Made by a program: the position numbers and the translations under genes. The notes under the pieces are model-generated. The model searched no databases and was not told the DNA's origin. It was given only the letters and a program-made list of their open reading frames with translations. A stretch of DNA of 64,000 nucleotides from Phormidium ambiguum IAM M-71. Its GTDB lineage: Bacteria > Cyanobacteriota > Cyanobacteriia > Cyanobacteriales > Aerosakkonemataceae. The stretch covers positions 26,903-90,902 of the forward strand of contig NZ_MRCE01000025.1 of the NCBI RefSeq assembly GCF_001904725.1, read 5' to 3'. Of this stretch, positions 45,318 to 55,016 are shown piece after piece (the stretch's first letter is position 1; the number at the start of each line of letters is the position of its first letter).

Positions 45318-45812
45318 TTAAAGCTTGTAGCCTTGATCACGATCTCCCTGAAATACCCTTTTTTCCATTTTGAATCGTTCAAATTGAGTATTTTTACGAT
45401 CGACTATTTCCCTTTCCACTACTGAAAAACCCATTTTTAAGAAGAAATGTTTCGAGATGTGACTAGCTTCGGTGCGTAAACGTGATACGTTTTGCGCGAT
45501 CGCATAATCTTCTAATTGCTGGTAAATCTTGGTGGCGTAACCTTTTCTACTAAATTGTGTCGCTGTGTAAAGAAAAGCAACGCGATCTAGGGGGTTTAAT
45601 TGTCCGAAAGCTACCAATTGTCCGGCTTCAAGTGCCACAATTGTGAAACCTTGGCTGAGTGAATGACGAAATTCTTCTAAGTTTTCGGGAAATGATGACC
45701 AAACTTCGATTTGTTTAGCGTTATATGCAGTAGATCCGATGCCAATTACTGCATCTCGATAAATTGCTGCTAAACTTTCTGCATCTGAGGATTTATACTC
45801 TCGAATTGACAT
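45318..45812 (-). CDS. GNAT-family acetyltransferase
   Basis: 164 residues. GNAT features: IREYKSSDAESLAAIYRDAV at the start and a loop FSRKGYATKIYQQLEDYA (about 90-105), typical Q/R-x-x-G-x-A acetyl-CoA binding. The last 16 residues (RVFQGDRDQGYKL) come from outside the direct repeat. The neighbouring fragment shows a different C-terminus. Substrate unknown. Confidence 0.85.
   Translation of the reverse strand: MSIREYKSSDAESLAAIYRDAVIGIGSTAYNAKQIEVWSSFPENLEEFRHSLSQGFTIVALEAGQLVAFGQLNPLDRVAFLYTATQFSRKGYATKIYQQLEDYAIAQNVSRLRTEASHISKHFFLKMGFSVVEREIVDRKNTQFERFKMEKRVFQGDRDQGYKL
45359..45478. repeat. 120-bp direct repeat, copy B
   Basis: Inside the intact acetyltransferase 3' end. Matches 44171-44290 at 117 of 120 positions, offset 1188 bp. 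Confidence 0.9.
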
Positions 45813-45891
45813 TTTAGTTACCTAGTTTGTTGTCAGGATTGCATAAACTTTTATAATAATTCTGATTCTGTAATTTAGTGAGGTTTGAAAG

Positions 45892-47274
45892 TTGAGCGAT
45901 CAAATTTTAGTAGAACAAGCATGGATAGCACTAGAAAAATCAATTATATATTATCAGGGAAAACCGATCGGCACGATCGCAGCTTGCGATCCTGATATTG
46001 CGGCATTAAATTACGATCAATGCTTTGTGCGTGATTTTGTTTCTTCGGCACTGCTTTTTTTAATTAAAGGTAGAAGTGATATTGTCCGTAATTTCTTAGA
46101 AGTAACTCTGAAATTACAACCAAAAAAAATGCAGTTAGATTCGGCAACGCCTAGTCGGGGTTTAATGCCAGCGAGTTTTAAAATTGTTTCGGATAATGGA
46201 GAAGAATATTTAAAACCTGATTTTGGGGAACACGCGATCGGTCGAGTTGCACCTGCTGATGCTGGATTGTGGTGGATTATTTTATTACGGGCTTATACGA
46301 TCGCTACTGAAGATTATTCTTTAGCTCAAAGAGCGGATTTTCAAGAAGGAATTCGCTTAATTTTACAACTTTGTTTAGTAACTCGATTTGATATGTATCC
46401 AATGGTGCTAGTTCCTGATGCAGCTAGCATGATCGATCGTCGCATGGGATTATACGGTCATCCTTTGGATATTCAATCTTTATTTTATGCCGCACTTCGC
46501 ACTAGTTTAGAACTTTTAGTACCGGATTCTCAAGAAAATCAAACAATTATCCAAGCAGTACATTGTCGGTTGCCACTTTTACTCAAACAATTGCGGGAAA
46601 ATTATTGGTTGGATATGGATAGATTAAATGTAATTTATCGCTATCAAGTTGAAGAATATGGTGAACAAGCACTAAATCAATTTAATATTTATTCTGATTC
46701 CATTCCCTTTTACAAATTAGCGAAATGGTTGCCGGAAGTAGCAGGGTATTTAGCAGGAAATTTAGGCCCTTCGCAATTAGATACTCGCTTCTTTGCTTTA
46801 GGTAATTTAATGGCAATTATTGTGTCATTAACTGATGAATTACAATCCCATAGAATCTTAAATTTAATTGAATTACGCTGGACTGATTTAATTGGTAATA
46901 TGCCAATGAAATTATGTTATCCGGCTTTAGAAGATGTAGAATGGAAAATTGTTACTGGTGCCGATCCAAAAAATCGTCCTTGGTCATATCATAATGGTGG
47001 AAGTTGGCCTGTTTTACTTTGGATGTTAACCGCAGCAGCGAAAAAAATGGATCGAGGTGAATTAGCACATCATGCGATCGCCATTGCTGAACGTCGTCTC
47101 TTGAAAGATCATTGGCCGGAATATTACGATGGTCAAGATGGGAAATTAATCGGTAAAGAAGCTAGAAAATACCAAACTTGGACAATTGCTGGTTATCTAT
47201 TAGCTAAGGAGTTTATTGCTAATCCCGATCACTTAAAATTAGTAACTTTCCCTTTTGAAGATGTATCAGTCTAA
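45892..47274 (+). CDS. GH100 alkaline/neutral invertase
   Basis: 460 residues from TTG 45892. The GH100 catalytic (alpha/alpha)6 barrel is marked by [40 protein letters not shown], and the ending [19 protein letters not shown]. Family acid residues are in the Arg-Asp and similar motifs, but not assigned to position here. It splits sucrose to glucose and fructose in the cytoplasm; cyanobacterial homologues feed sucrose catabolism. Followed closely by the COP23 gene on the same strand. Confidence 0.93.
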   Translation: MSDQILVEQAWIALEKSIIYYQGKPIGTIAACDPDIAALNYDQCFVRDFVSSALLFLIKGRSDIVRNFLEVTLKLQPKKMQLDSATPSRGLMPASFKIVSDNGEEYLKPDFGEHAIGRVAPADAGLWWIILLRAYTIATEDYSLAQRADFQEGIRLILQLCLVTRFDMYPMVLVPDAASMIDRRMGLYGHPLDIQSLFYAALRTSLELLVPDSQENQTIIQAVHCRLPLLLKQLRENYWLDMDRLNVIYRYQVEEYGEQALNQFNIYSDSIPFYKLAKWLPEVAGYLAGNLGPSQLDTRFFALGNLMAIIVSLTDELQSHRILNLIELRWTDLIGNMPMKLCYPALEDVEWKIVTGADPKNRPWSYHNGGSWPVLLWMLTAAAKKMDRGELAHHAIAIAERRLLKDHWPEYYDGQDGKLIGKEARKYQTWTIAGYLLAKEFIANPDHLKLVTFPFEDVSV

Positions 47275-47293
47275 TAATTTTACTGCGGTTTTA

Positions 47294-47890
47294 ATGATGA
47301 AAAATCTATTTTGCTTACAATTATCGAGTGCGATCGCTTTTGCTAGTGCGATCATTACTCCTCAACCTAGCTTGGCACAAAATGTGACTTTTTTCTGCGG
47401 TACTAGTAATGGTTCTCCGGCTACTATTGCCCGCACTGGCACAAAAGAAGTACCCTTAGTTATCTGGGATATTACTAATTCAGGTCAAGGAAGTAGCCCA
47501 CAACAACGCTGCGAAGAAGCTGCCACTAATTTCCAAAATTCTCGCAATCAAGGCAACCTTAATTACATTACTACAGAACGAAAAGATGGGCAATTATTTG
47601 TTTGTTTCGCCCCGAAAGAAAAAGAACCCTGTAGTGCTGTATTGTTTCCCTTAAATAACAACGAAACAAATCCCAGAAATGCCTTACAAAGAATTTTTCG
47701 GATTCGAGTTGTTTCGAGTGCGCCAATTAATGAAACAGGCGATCGCCTTTACATTAGTTTAGATCAATTTCTCAACGGCGGTTATCCAAGTTTAATTCCG
47801 AACAATAGACCAAAACCCCTTCCTCAGACTACGCCTCCTACTCCCTCTACTCCCTCTACTTCACCCAAATTAACAGTTAAAAATCAATGA
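47294..47890 (+). CDS. COP23-domain secreted protein
   Basis: 198 residues from ATG 47294. A longer frame at 47255 overlaps the invertase end. Signal peptide ends near SLAQN. The COP23 (circadian oscillating protein) region includes VTFFCGTSNGSPATIARTG, VPLVIWDI and CFAPKEKEPCSAVLFPL, with paired Cys. The C-terminus is Pro-rich (PPTPSTPSTSPK). The stop overlaps the next ATG (ATGA), so the two genes are coupled. Its role is unknown beyond circadian-linked homologues. Confidence 0.85.
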   Translation: MMKNLFCLQLSSAIAFASAIITPQPSLAQNVTFFCGTSNGSPATIARTGTKEVPLVIWDITNSGQGSSPQQRCEEAATNFQNSRNQGNLNYITTERKDGQLFVCFAPKEKEPCSAVLFPLNNNETNPRNALQRIFRIRVVSSAPINETGDRLYISLDQFLNGGYPSLIPNNRPKPLPQTTPPTPSTPSTSPKLTVKNQ

Positions 47891-49566
47891 AACTTTCTTA
47901 TCAATTATCGACGGCATTAATTGGAACAGCAATTGTAATTTTGCAACCGTTAATAGTAGTTTCTCAAAGTGCTGGAGAAGAACAAGCGATCGCTAGCATG
48001 GCGAAAGAAATCACCGTCGTAATTAACGGACAAAATCCCGGTTCAGGTGTAATAATCGCCAAGCAAGGTAACACTTATTATGTATTAACTGCCAAGCACG
48101 TTGTTGCCACCCAAGACGAATATGAAATTGTCACTTCCGATGCTGTTAAACATCCTTTAAACTACAGCAAAGTGCAAAAATTTTCCGGTATTGATTTAGC
48201 TTTAGTGCAGTTTACTAGTAATAATAATTATCGCGTTGCTCAACTAGGAAATTCCGCTAATATTACAGAAGGCGCAACAGTTTATACATCAGGTTGGCCT
48301 CATCCCGGAAGGGCAATTACGCAAAGAATTTACCAAATGACTAAAGGTAATATTTCCGGTCGTCCATTGGAAAGTTTAGAAGATGGATATGAATTAGTTT
48401 ATACTAATATTACTCGTTCCGGTATGAGTGGTGGCCCTGTTTTAGATACTCAAGGGCGCGTAATTGGTATTCATGGTCGGGGAGAAGGAGAATCAATTTT
48501 TAATCCTGATACTGGGCAAACAGTTGATGTGAAATCAGGTTTTAATTTAGCAATTTCGATTAATTCATTCTTAAAAAATGCAGAAAAGACTGGAATTAAA
48601 CTACCTTACTTAGGTGATAATTTTACCTTAACAAAAACCTTAACGAATCCGAAAAAAGTTTTATCAGTTGCTATTAGTCTAGATGGACAAATAATTGCTG
48701 GTGGGTTAATTGATGGTAACATTAAATTATGGAATAAAAACACTGGTAAAGAATTGCGTACTTTCAGCGGACATTCCGGTAGTATTCATTCCTTATCTAT
48801 TAGCAATGATGGTCAATTTCTGACTAGTGGTAGTCGGGACAAAACGATTAAAATTTGGAATATTCAAACTGGACAATTATTGCATACTTTAACAGAAGGT
48901 TCTGGTATAATTGTCTCAGTTGCAATTAGTCCAAATGGACAAATGATTGCTAGTAGTAGCGTGGAGAATCGAGTAATTAGAATTTGGAATTTAAGGTCGG
49001 GAAAATTAATCCACAGTTTAACGGGACATTCTTATCCAATTTGGTCGATCGCTTTTAGTTCAGACAGTCAAACTTTGGTTAGCGGAAGCGTAGATAGAAC
49101 CATCAAAATTTGGGACTTAAGTAAAGGTCAATTACAACAAACTCTTAGTGGACATTTAAATATAATTAAAGCAGTTGCTATTAGTCCTCATGGTGCAATT
49201 ATTGCCAGTGGAACTTATAGTTCACAAGACGTTACCCAGGGAGAAATTCATCCCGAAGATGATTCTAATATTAAAATTTGGAATCGCAATACAGGGGAAT
49301 TATTGCGTAATTTAAAAGGACATTCGCGGACTATTTCTGCTTTAGCGATCGATCCTTTTGGACATCTTCTTGCTAGTGGCAGTTATGACGGTACGATTAA
49401 AATTTGGAACTTGCATACGGGAAAATTATTACATACCCTAGAAATTGGCGATCGCCAAGGAGTGACAGTCGAAGTATTGTCGATCGCATTTGGTGAAAAT
49501 GGGCAAACTTTAATTAGTGGTGGTGCAGATGGTAAAGTGAAAATTTGGCAACTGTCTGGAATTTGA
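47887..49566 (+). CDS. trypsin-like protease fused to WD40 propeller
   Basis: 559 residues. Signal sequence about 1-27. Trypsin domain: His71 in LTAKHVV, Asp103 in GIDLALVQF, Ser181 in GMSGGPVLD, all intact. Then seven WD40 repeats (about 250-559), e.g. SGSRDKTIKIWN, forming a complete propeller. It suits extracytoplasmic proteolysis with a scaffold for substrates. Overlaps the COP23 stop by 4 bp, so co-translated. The next CHAT gene follows by 83 bp. Confidence 0.9.
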   Translation: MKLSYQLSTALIGTAIVILQPLIVVSQSAGEEQAIASMAKEITVVINGQNPGSGVIIAKQGNTYYVLTAKHVVATQDEYEIVTSDAVKHPLNYSKVQKFSGIDLALVQFTSNNNYRVAQLGNSANITEGATVYTSGWPHPGRAITQRIYQMTKGNISGRPLESLEDGYELVYTNITRSGMSGGPVLDTQGRVIGIHGRGEGESIFNPDTGQTVDVKSGFNLAISINSFLKNAEKTGIKLPYLGDNFTLTKTLTNPKKVLSVAISLDGQIIAGGLIDGNIKLWNKNTGKELRTFSGHSGSIHSLSISNDGQFLTSGSRDKTIKIWNIQTGQLLHTLTEGSGIIVSVAISPNGQMIASSSVENRVIRIWNLRSGKLIHSLTGHSYPIWSIAFSSDSQTLVSGSVDRTIKIWDLSKGQLQQTLSGHLNIIKAVAISPHGAIIASGTYSSQDVTQGEIHPEDDSNIKIWNRNTGELLRNLKGHSRTISALAIDPFGHLLASGSYDGTIKIWNLHTGKLLHTLEIGDRQGVTVEVLSIAFGENGQTLISGGADGKVKIWQLSGI

Positions 49567-49611
49567 ATCGATCGTTAGATTTCTTGGCAAAGTCTGAAAT
49601 CTTGTTTTTTT

Positions 49612-49652
49612 TACCACAGATATCCACAGATGAACACAGATAAACACAGATG
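49612..49652. repeat. CACAGAT tandem repeat
   Basis: Four imperfect copies of CAGATAAACA-like units, inverted relative of the 29611 array. It reaches the ATG of the CHAT gene at 49650. Confidence 0.65.
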
Positions 49653-52600
49653 AATACTAAAGATTTTCTGGATTTTGCAAGATTTTTAATTCAGATAAAA
49701 AAAGGTTTTACCAGTAGTCTTTTAATTGTAATTTGCTGTGTATGTGTAATATCTTTGACAACAAACAATTTAGTCCAAGCGCAAAATTCTGTAAAACAGC
49801 AACAAACTGAAGTAAATCGCTTATTTCAACAAGGAATCGAACAATACGAAACAGGACAATTTTCAACTGCTTTACAAACTTACCAACAGGTTTTACAGTG
49901 GCAAACACAATTAAATAATCAAGCTGTAATTGCCGCAACTCTTGATAATATAGGTGAAGTTTATACGAGTTTAAGTAAATATAATCAAGCTTTGGAAGTT
50001 TTACAACAAGCTTTAATAATTAGACAAAAATTCAACGATCGAGAAGGAATAGGGGAAACTCTGAATAATCTTGGTTTTGTTTATCGCTTATTAGGTGAAT
50101 ATCCCAAAGCTTTAGAGTTACATCAACAAAGTTTAGCTATTGCCAAACAAATAAAAAAACCTGCGATCGCAGGGGAAGCATTACACAATATTGCCGCCGT
50201 TTATGCCGCCCAAGGTAACTACAATCAAGCTTTAGAATTATATCAACAGGCTCTAATTATTCGGCAACAAGTTGGAAATAAACGAGACGAAGGACGTACT
50301 CTTAATAACATTGCTGGTGTTTACTTAAATTTAGGGGAATATCAAAACGCAATTAATTACTATCAACAATCTTTAGCGATTCGCACAACTCTTAAAGATC
50401 GCGCAGGTATTGGACGAGTTGTGAGTAATCTTGCTTTAATTTATCGTCAGTTAGGTGACTATAGCAAAGCTTTGGAATTTTATCAAAAAGCTTTGCCAAT
50501 TTTACAAGAAATAGGTGATAAAGCTAGTGTTGGTAGTACTTTAAATGGGATGGGAATTATTTATGAAAATCAGGGAAAGTACGATCGCGCTTTAGAAATT
50601 TATCAACAATCATTGCAAATTGCTCAAGAAATTGGCGATCGGCCCGGAATGGGTAACACTTTAGATAATATTGGTGGTATCTTATATAGTCAGGGAAAGT
50701 ACGCTAAAGCTTTAAAAACTTACCAAGAAGCATTAGCAATTCGGCAAAAAATAGGCGATAAATTAGGTTTGGGAAATTCCTTAAATAACCTGGGTGGACT
50801 TTACTTTAATTTAGGACAATATCCCGAATCCTTAAAATATTTACAGCAAGCTTTAAGCATTCGTCAAGAAATTGGGGACAAAGCAGGAGAAGGGAAGAAT
50901 TTAGATGCGATCGGTAATGTTTACGAACAACTAAAACAGTATAATCAAGCATTAGAATATTATCGTCAAGCATTAACAATTGCCCAAAAAATCGGTGACA
51001 AAGCCGCCGAAGGTAACATATTAGAAAATCTAGGGAATATCTACGCAAATTTAAACAACTATTCCCAAGCCGAACAGTTTTTAATTCAATCATTATCGAT
51101 TCGTCAAACTATTGGCGACAAAGCCGGAGAAGGGCGCACTTTAAACAGTATCGCCAGCGTTAAATTCAAATTAAAACAATATTCTCAATCCTTAGAAAAC
51201 TTACAAAAAGGATTAGCCATTCTGCGGGAAGTAGGCGATAAAACAGGAGAAAGTATTACCCTAAGTAACATTGGTTATGTTTTAGAACAAGAGAATCAAC
51301 CGACATTAGCGATCGTTTTTTATAAACAAGCTATTAATATAATAGAGTCCATTCGCCAAGACTTAAAAGTATTATCAATTGAACAACAACAATCATTTAC
51401 AAATACAATTACTGACACTTATCGTAACTTAGCCAACTTATTACTTAAACAAGATAGAATTTTAGAAGCACAACAAATTTTAGATTTAATTAAAGTTCAA
51501 GAATTAAATGATTACTTCCGAAATGTACGAGGAAACGAAAAAACTGCTCAAGGCATTGATTTATTAACACAAGAAAAACAGATTACAGAGAAGTATAATC
51601 AAGCAGTAAAATTAGGTCAAGAACTTTTGCAATTACGCAATATTCCCGATCGACAAAGAACGCCTCAACAACAACAAAGAATAATTGAATTAGAAAAAAT
51701 TCAACAACAAATTCGTACAGATTTTAATGAATTTATTCGTTCCCCTGAAATTGTTAATCTCGCCCAAGAACTAAGCCGCGCATCTAAAAGCCAAAACTTA
51801 GATTTGCCAAATTTAAATCGCTTGCAACGTTCCTTACAACAATTACCCCAATCAACTGTAATTATCTATCCACTCATTTTAGACGATCGCATAGAATTAG
51901 TATTAGTTACCGCTTATTCTCCACCAATTCGGCGTTCTGTTCCCGTTAAACGAGAACAAGTCAATCAAGCAATTATCAAGTTTCGTAACGCACTAAAAAA
52001 CCCAGAAACAGACCCGACAGAATCAGCCAGACAGTTTTATAACTGGTTAATCAAACCAATAGAAACGCAACTTATTCAAGCCAAAGCAAAAACTATTTTT
52101 TACGCCCCAGATGGCCCATTACGTTATATTCCTTTAGCCGCGCTTTTTGATGGAAAACAATGGTTAGTTCAGCGTTTTCAAATCAATCATATTACCGCCG
52201 CAACTTTGAGTAACTTTAATGTTACACCTAAACCTAATCCGCGCATTTTAGCAGCAGCTTTTACTACAGGAAATTACACAGTAAAAGCAGGAAATCGACA
52301 AATAGCTTTTTCAGGATTACCCTTTGCCGCAAAGGAAGTACAAAATTTAGCTCAAACTGTTCCCAACACTACTAAAATATTAGACAAAGACTTTAATCCA
52401 TCATCCATAATTCCTCATTTAAACGAATACAACATTGTACATTTAGCTACTCATGCCGCCTTTTTAATAGGTTCGCCAGAAGACTCATTTATTTTATTTG
52501 GAAATGGCGAATTTGTCACTTTGCGAGATGTAGAAATTTGGTCACTTGCCAATGTAGATTTAGTAGTATTAAGTGCTTGCGAAACTGCTTTAGGAGGAAA

Positions 52601-52931
52601 ATTAGGAAATGGAGAAGAAATTTTAGGTTTTGGTTATCAAGTACAATTAGCAGGTGCTTTAGCTTCAATTTCCTCATTATGGGCAGTTTCCGATGGCGGA
52701 ACTCAAGCTTTAATGGACGTATTTTATCTAACATTAAAAACTGGAAATATTAGCAAAGCAGAAGCTTTAAGACGATCGCAAATTGCCCTAATTACTGGTA
52801 ACTACCAACCATCAGCAAAACAGCATATCATCATTCAACCAGCCATTCCCAGTAACTTCCCATCACATAATATGCAACGCTTAACACATCCTTTTTACTG
52901 GGCACCCTTTATTTTAATTGGTAACAGTTAA
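49650..52931 (+). CDS. TPR-CHAT protease (large)
   Basis: 1093 residues. A hydrophobic segment (about 21-42) is a signal or anchor. About a dozen TPR repeats (50-590), of the type YNQALEYYRQALTIAQKIGDKAAEG, follow. The C-terminal CHAT has HLATHAAF (His near 935; the usual Gly is Ala) and LSACETALGG (Cys near 977). A protease of the caspase-like clan with a large sensor scaffold. Third CHAT protein in the window. Likely exported or membrane-bound. Start ATG 49650. Confidence 0.88.
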   Translation: MNTKDFLDFARFLIQIKKGFTSSLLIVICCVCVISLTTNNLVQAQNSVKQQQTEVNRLFQQGIEQYETGQFSTALQTYQQVLQWQTQLNNQAVIAATLDNIGEVYTSLSKYNQALEVLQQALIIRQKFNDREGIGETLNNLGFVYRLLGEYPKALELHQQSLAIAKQIKKPAIAGEALHNIAAVYAAQGNYNQALELYQQALIIRQQVGNKRDEGRTLNNIAGVYLNLGEYQNAINYYQQSLAIRTTLKDRAGIGRVVSNLALIYRQLGDYSKALEFYQKALPILQEIGDKASVGSTLNGMGIIYENQGKYDRALEIYQQSLQIAQEIGDRPGMGNTLDNIGGILYSQGKYAKALKTYQEALAIRQKIGDKLGLGNSLNNLGGLYFNLGQYPESLKYLQQALSIRQEIGDKAGEGKNLDAIGNVYEQLKQYNQALEYYRQALTIAQKIGDKAAEGNILENLGNIYANLNNYSQAEQFLIQSLSIRQTIGDKAGEGRTLNSIASVKFKLKQYSQSLENLQKGLAILREVGDKTGESITLSNIGYVLEQENQPTLAIVFYKQAINIIESIRQDLKVLSIEQQQSFTNTITDTYRNLANLLLKQDRILEAQQILDLIKVQELNDYFRNVRGNEKTAQGIDLLTQEKQITEKYNQAVKLGQELLQLRNIPDRQRTPQQQQRIIELEKIQQQIRTDFNEFIRSPEIVNLAQELSRASKSQNLDLPNLNRLQRSLQQLPQSTVIIYPLILDDRIELVLVTAYSPPIRRSVPVKREQVNQAIIKFRNALKNPETDPTESARQFYNWLIKPIETQLIQAKAKTIFYAPDGPLRYIPLAALFDGKQWLVQRFQINHITAATLSNFNVTPKPNPRILAAAFTTGNYTVKAGNRQIAFSGLPFAAKEVQNLAQTVPNTTKILDKDFNPSSIIPHLNEYNIVHLATHAAFLIGSPEDSFILFGNGEFVTLRDVEIWSLANVDLVVLSACETALGGKLGNGEEILGFGYQVQLAGALASISSLWAVSDGGTQALMDVFYLTLKTGNISKAEALRRSQIALITGNYQPSAKQHIIIQPAIPSNFPSHNMQRLTHPFYWAPFILIGNS

Positions 52932-52938
52932 AATTGTT

Positions 52939-53084
52939 ATATCAGGTTCGGATAATCACTTATAAAACCAGAAAGACCCCCGCTAAAGCTGTGCTTTGTT
53001 TCCCCTCCCCGTACACGGGGAGGGGATTAAGGGGTGGGGTTTAATGACTGTGGAAAACATAGCTGAATTATCCGAACATATACC
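52939..53084. mobile_element. MITE-like family A element
   Basis: GTTCGGATAAT at 52946-52956 and ATTATCCGAAC at 53067-53077 form 11-bp perfect terminal repeats. The interior carries the CCCCTCCCCG / CGGGGAGGGG pair. The best-preserved copy of family A. Non-coding. Confidence 0.7.
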
Positions 53085-53173
53085 AATTGTCTATGAACTA
53101 TGCGCTTAATTAACCCCTCCCTATCTACGGAAATGGGCAATAATTAAGCGCAATTTTACAGAGAAATAGTATA
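53085..53173. repeat. palindromic repeat, family B
   Basis: ATGCGCTTAATTAACCCC and AATAATTAAGCGCAATT arms, degenerate centre. It abuts the family A element and the next stop codon. Confidence 0.65.
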
Positions 53174-53174
53174 A

Positions 53175-53681
53175 CTAATACAACCAACTGCGATACTCTG
53201 GTTGTACATCTTTCATATCTTCATAAAGCCAAACCATTCTATCAATAAACCACAATTTTCCTAAATAAACCAAAGTTACTCCTAATAAAGTTGGCCAAAA
53301 ATTCAAAGCAACTAAACCCCAGATCAAAAAAACTACTCCCGACGTAGAAACAACACTGAGAATATTGGGAACTTTTTGATGATGTTGAGGAACGGGAACA
53401 TTATCGCGGTTTAGCCAAACTCTTTCGCCAAGCACAGCTTTAGAAGCCCAATTATTTGTCGAATTAGGTTCGGAAAAGATGCGCGGATTTAGCCACATCC
53501 AACCTATAGTAATTGTAATGGGAATTAAAGACCACCAACCCAACCAAACCCGACTCCAAATAGCTAAAATTAATAACGGTAAAACAGTAAATCTTGTCCA
53601 GACGCTCCAAGGATTAGCGTGACGCGCCCAAGTCGTATCATCCATACTAAAAGAGGCGGCTATCTTTCTTTCTAAAGTCAT
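53175..53681 (-). CDS. DUF6653-like membrane protein
   Basis: 168 residues from ATG 53681, which has GGAGGT 7 nt upstream; the longer 53711 start is rejected. Contains HANPWSVWTRFTVLPLLILAIW, LNPRIFSEP, and two more hydrophobic stretches, typical of a small membrane family of bacteria. Family name is from memory, moderate certainty. Role unknown. Confidence 0.65.
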   Translation of the reverse strand: MTLERKIAASFSMDDTTWARHANPWSVWTRFTVLPLLILAIWSRVWLGWWSLIPITITIGWMWLNPRIFSEPNSTNNWASKAVLGERVWLNRDNVPVPQHHQKVPNILSVVSTSGVVFLIWGLVALNFWPTLLGVTLVYLGKLWFIDRMVWLYEDMKDVQPEYRSWLY

Positions 53682-53810
53682 TAACTTACCTCCACATTGT
53701 TCGGCTGACAAACGATCAAAACAGTTCTTCCTTACTTAGTGTTATAACCCAAAAAAATTAAACTTAGTTAGAGTTAAAATAACAGTTAGTTTCAATGAGG
53801 GAGAAAGATT

Positions 53811-55016
53811 GTGAGAGCTACACAATCAAACCACAAACAACAAGAAAACGATCGAGATTGGTCATGGAATTTCTGGCCATTAGTACCACTTTACCCTTAT
53901 AACAAGCGGCGCACGCTGCGTCGAGAAATCATCAAAGATACTATTTGGACATTCGATCAAATCCAAGGTATTTTGTACACAGTAACACCCATTCGCATGA
54001 CTGCGGTTCGGCTATCTTCTGGTGGTTTACTTATCTATGCACCTGTCGCACCTACTCCTGAGTGCATCCGACTAGTTAACGAATTGGTAGCGGTTCATGG
54101 TGAAGTGAAATATATTATCCTTCCTACTGCCTCTGGTTTAGAACACAAGGTTTTTGTCGGCCCATTTGCCAGACGTTTTCCTAATGCTCAAGTATTTGTT
54201 GCGCCTTCCCAGTGGAGTTATCCGTTTAACTTACCTTTAAGTTGGCTTGGTTTTCCTGAAAAACGAACTAAGATACTTCCAGAAGATAGTAAATTAGCAC
54301 CGTTTTGTGATGATTTTGAATACAAAATATTAGACATTAATTTAGGACGGGGTTCTTTTGTCGAAGTTGCATTATGGCACAAATCCTCGCGCACGTTGCT
54401 GCTAACAGATACAGTTTTGGTAGTGCCAGAAACTCCGCCAGAAATCGTTCAAATTGACCCTTATCCGCTATTGTTTCATGCCAGAGATAATGCTTTAGAA
54501 GAGATTTGTGATACACCAGAAAATCGCCAGAAAGGATGGCAAAGGATTAGTTTGTTTGCACTTTACTTTCGCCCAAGTGCTTTAGAAACAGTGGATTTAA
54601 AACAAGCATTAGCTGATATGTTCAAAGCGCCAGATAAATCTAAGAAAGCATATTTTGGTTTATTTCCGTTTCGTTGGAAAAATGGCTGGCAACATTCATT
54701 TTCTGCACTGCGGGGAAATGGTAGACCTTTGGTAGCACCAATTTTGCAAACCTTGATTTTGGATCATTCACCAGAGAAAACCCTCAACTGGGCTTCACAA
54801 GTATCCCTTTGGGATTTTGAACTGATTATTCCTTGCCATTTTGACGCAACTATTAAAACCAATCCTAGTCAGTTTCGACAAGCTTTTGCTTTTTTGGAGT
54901 CAGAAACATCTTTACCAGCAGAAGATTTGGCATTCATTTTGGAATTGGAAGAAAACCTGGATAAAAAAGGTATTACTCGTCCACCACAACCAAAATCTGT
55001 TGTTTACCCAGAATAA
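53811..55016 (+). CDS. DUF4336 protein
   Basis: 401 residues, starting at GTG 53811 with GAGGGA upstream. The DUF4336 family is a metallo-beta-lactamase-like fold. The N-terminal part has MTAVRLSSGGLLIYAPVAPTPE and HGEVKYIILPTASGLEHKVFVGPFARRFP. Found in plants and cyanobacteria. The classical HxHxDH metal motif is absent, so no hydrolase claim. Its 3' end overlaps the convergent exonuclease gene by 44 bp. Confidence 0.8.
   Translation: MRATQSNHKQQENDRDWSWNFWPLVPLYPYNKRRTLRREIIKDTIWTFDQIQGILYTVTPIRMTAVRLSSGGLLIYAPVAPTPECIRLVNELVAVHGEVKYIILPTASGLEHKVFVGPFARRFPNAQVFVAPSQWSYPFNLPLSWLGFPEKRTKILPEDSKLAPFCDDFEYKILDINLGRGSFVEVALWHKSSRTLLLTDTVLVVPETPPEIVQIDPYPLLFHARDNALEEICDTPENRQKGWQRISLFALYFRPSALETVDLKQALADMFKAPDKSKKAYFGLFPFRWKNGWQHSFSALRGNGRPLVAPILQTLILDHSPEKTLNWASQVSLWDFELIIPCHFDATIKTNPSQFRQAFAFLESETSLPAEDLAFILELEENLDKKGITRPPQPKSVVYPE

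Noticed and set aside
45841..45870. GCATAAAC before the invertase gene
   Set aside because: No ACCCGC at +18, so it is not a copy of the shared motif.
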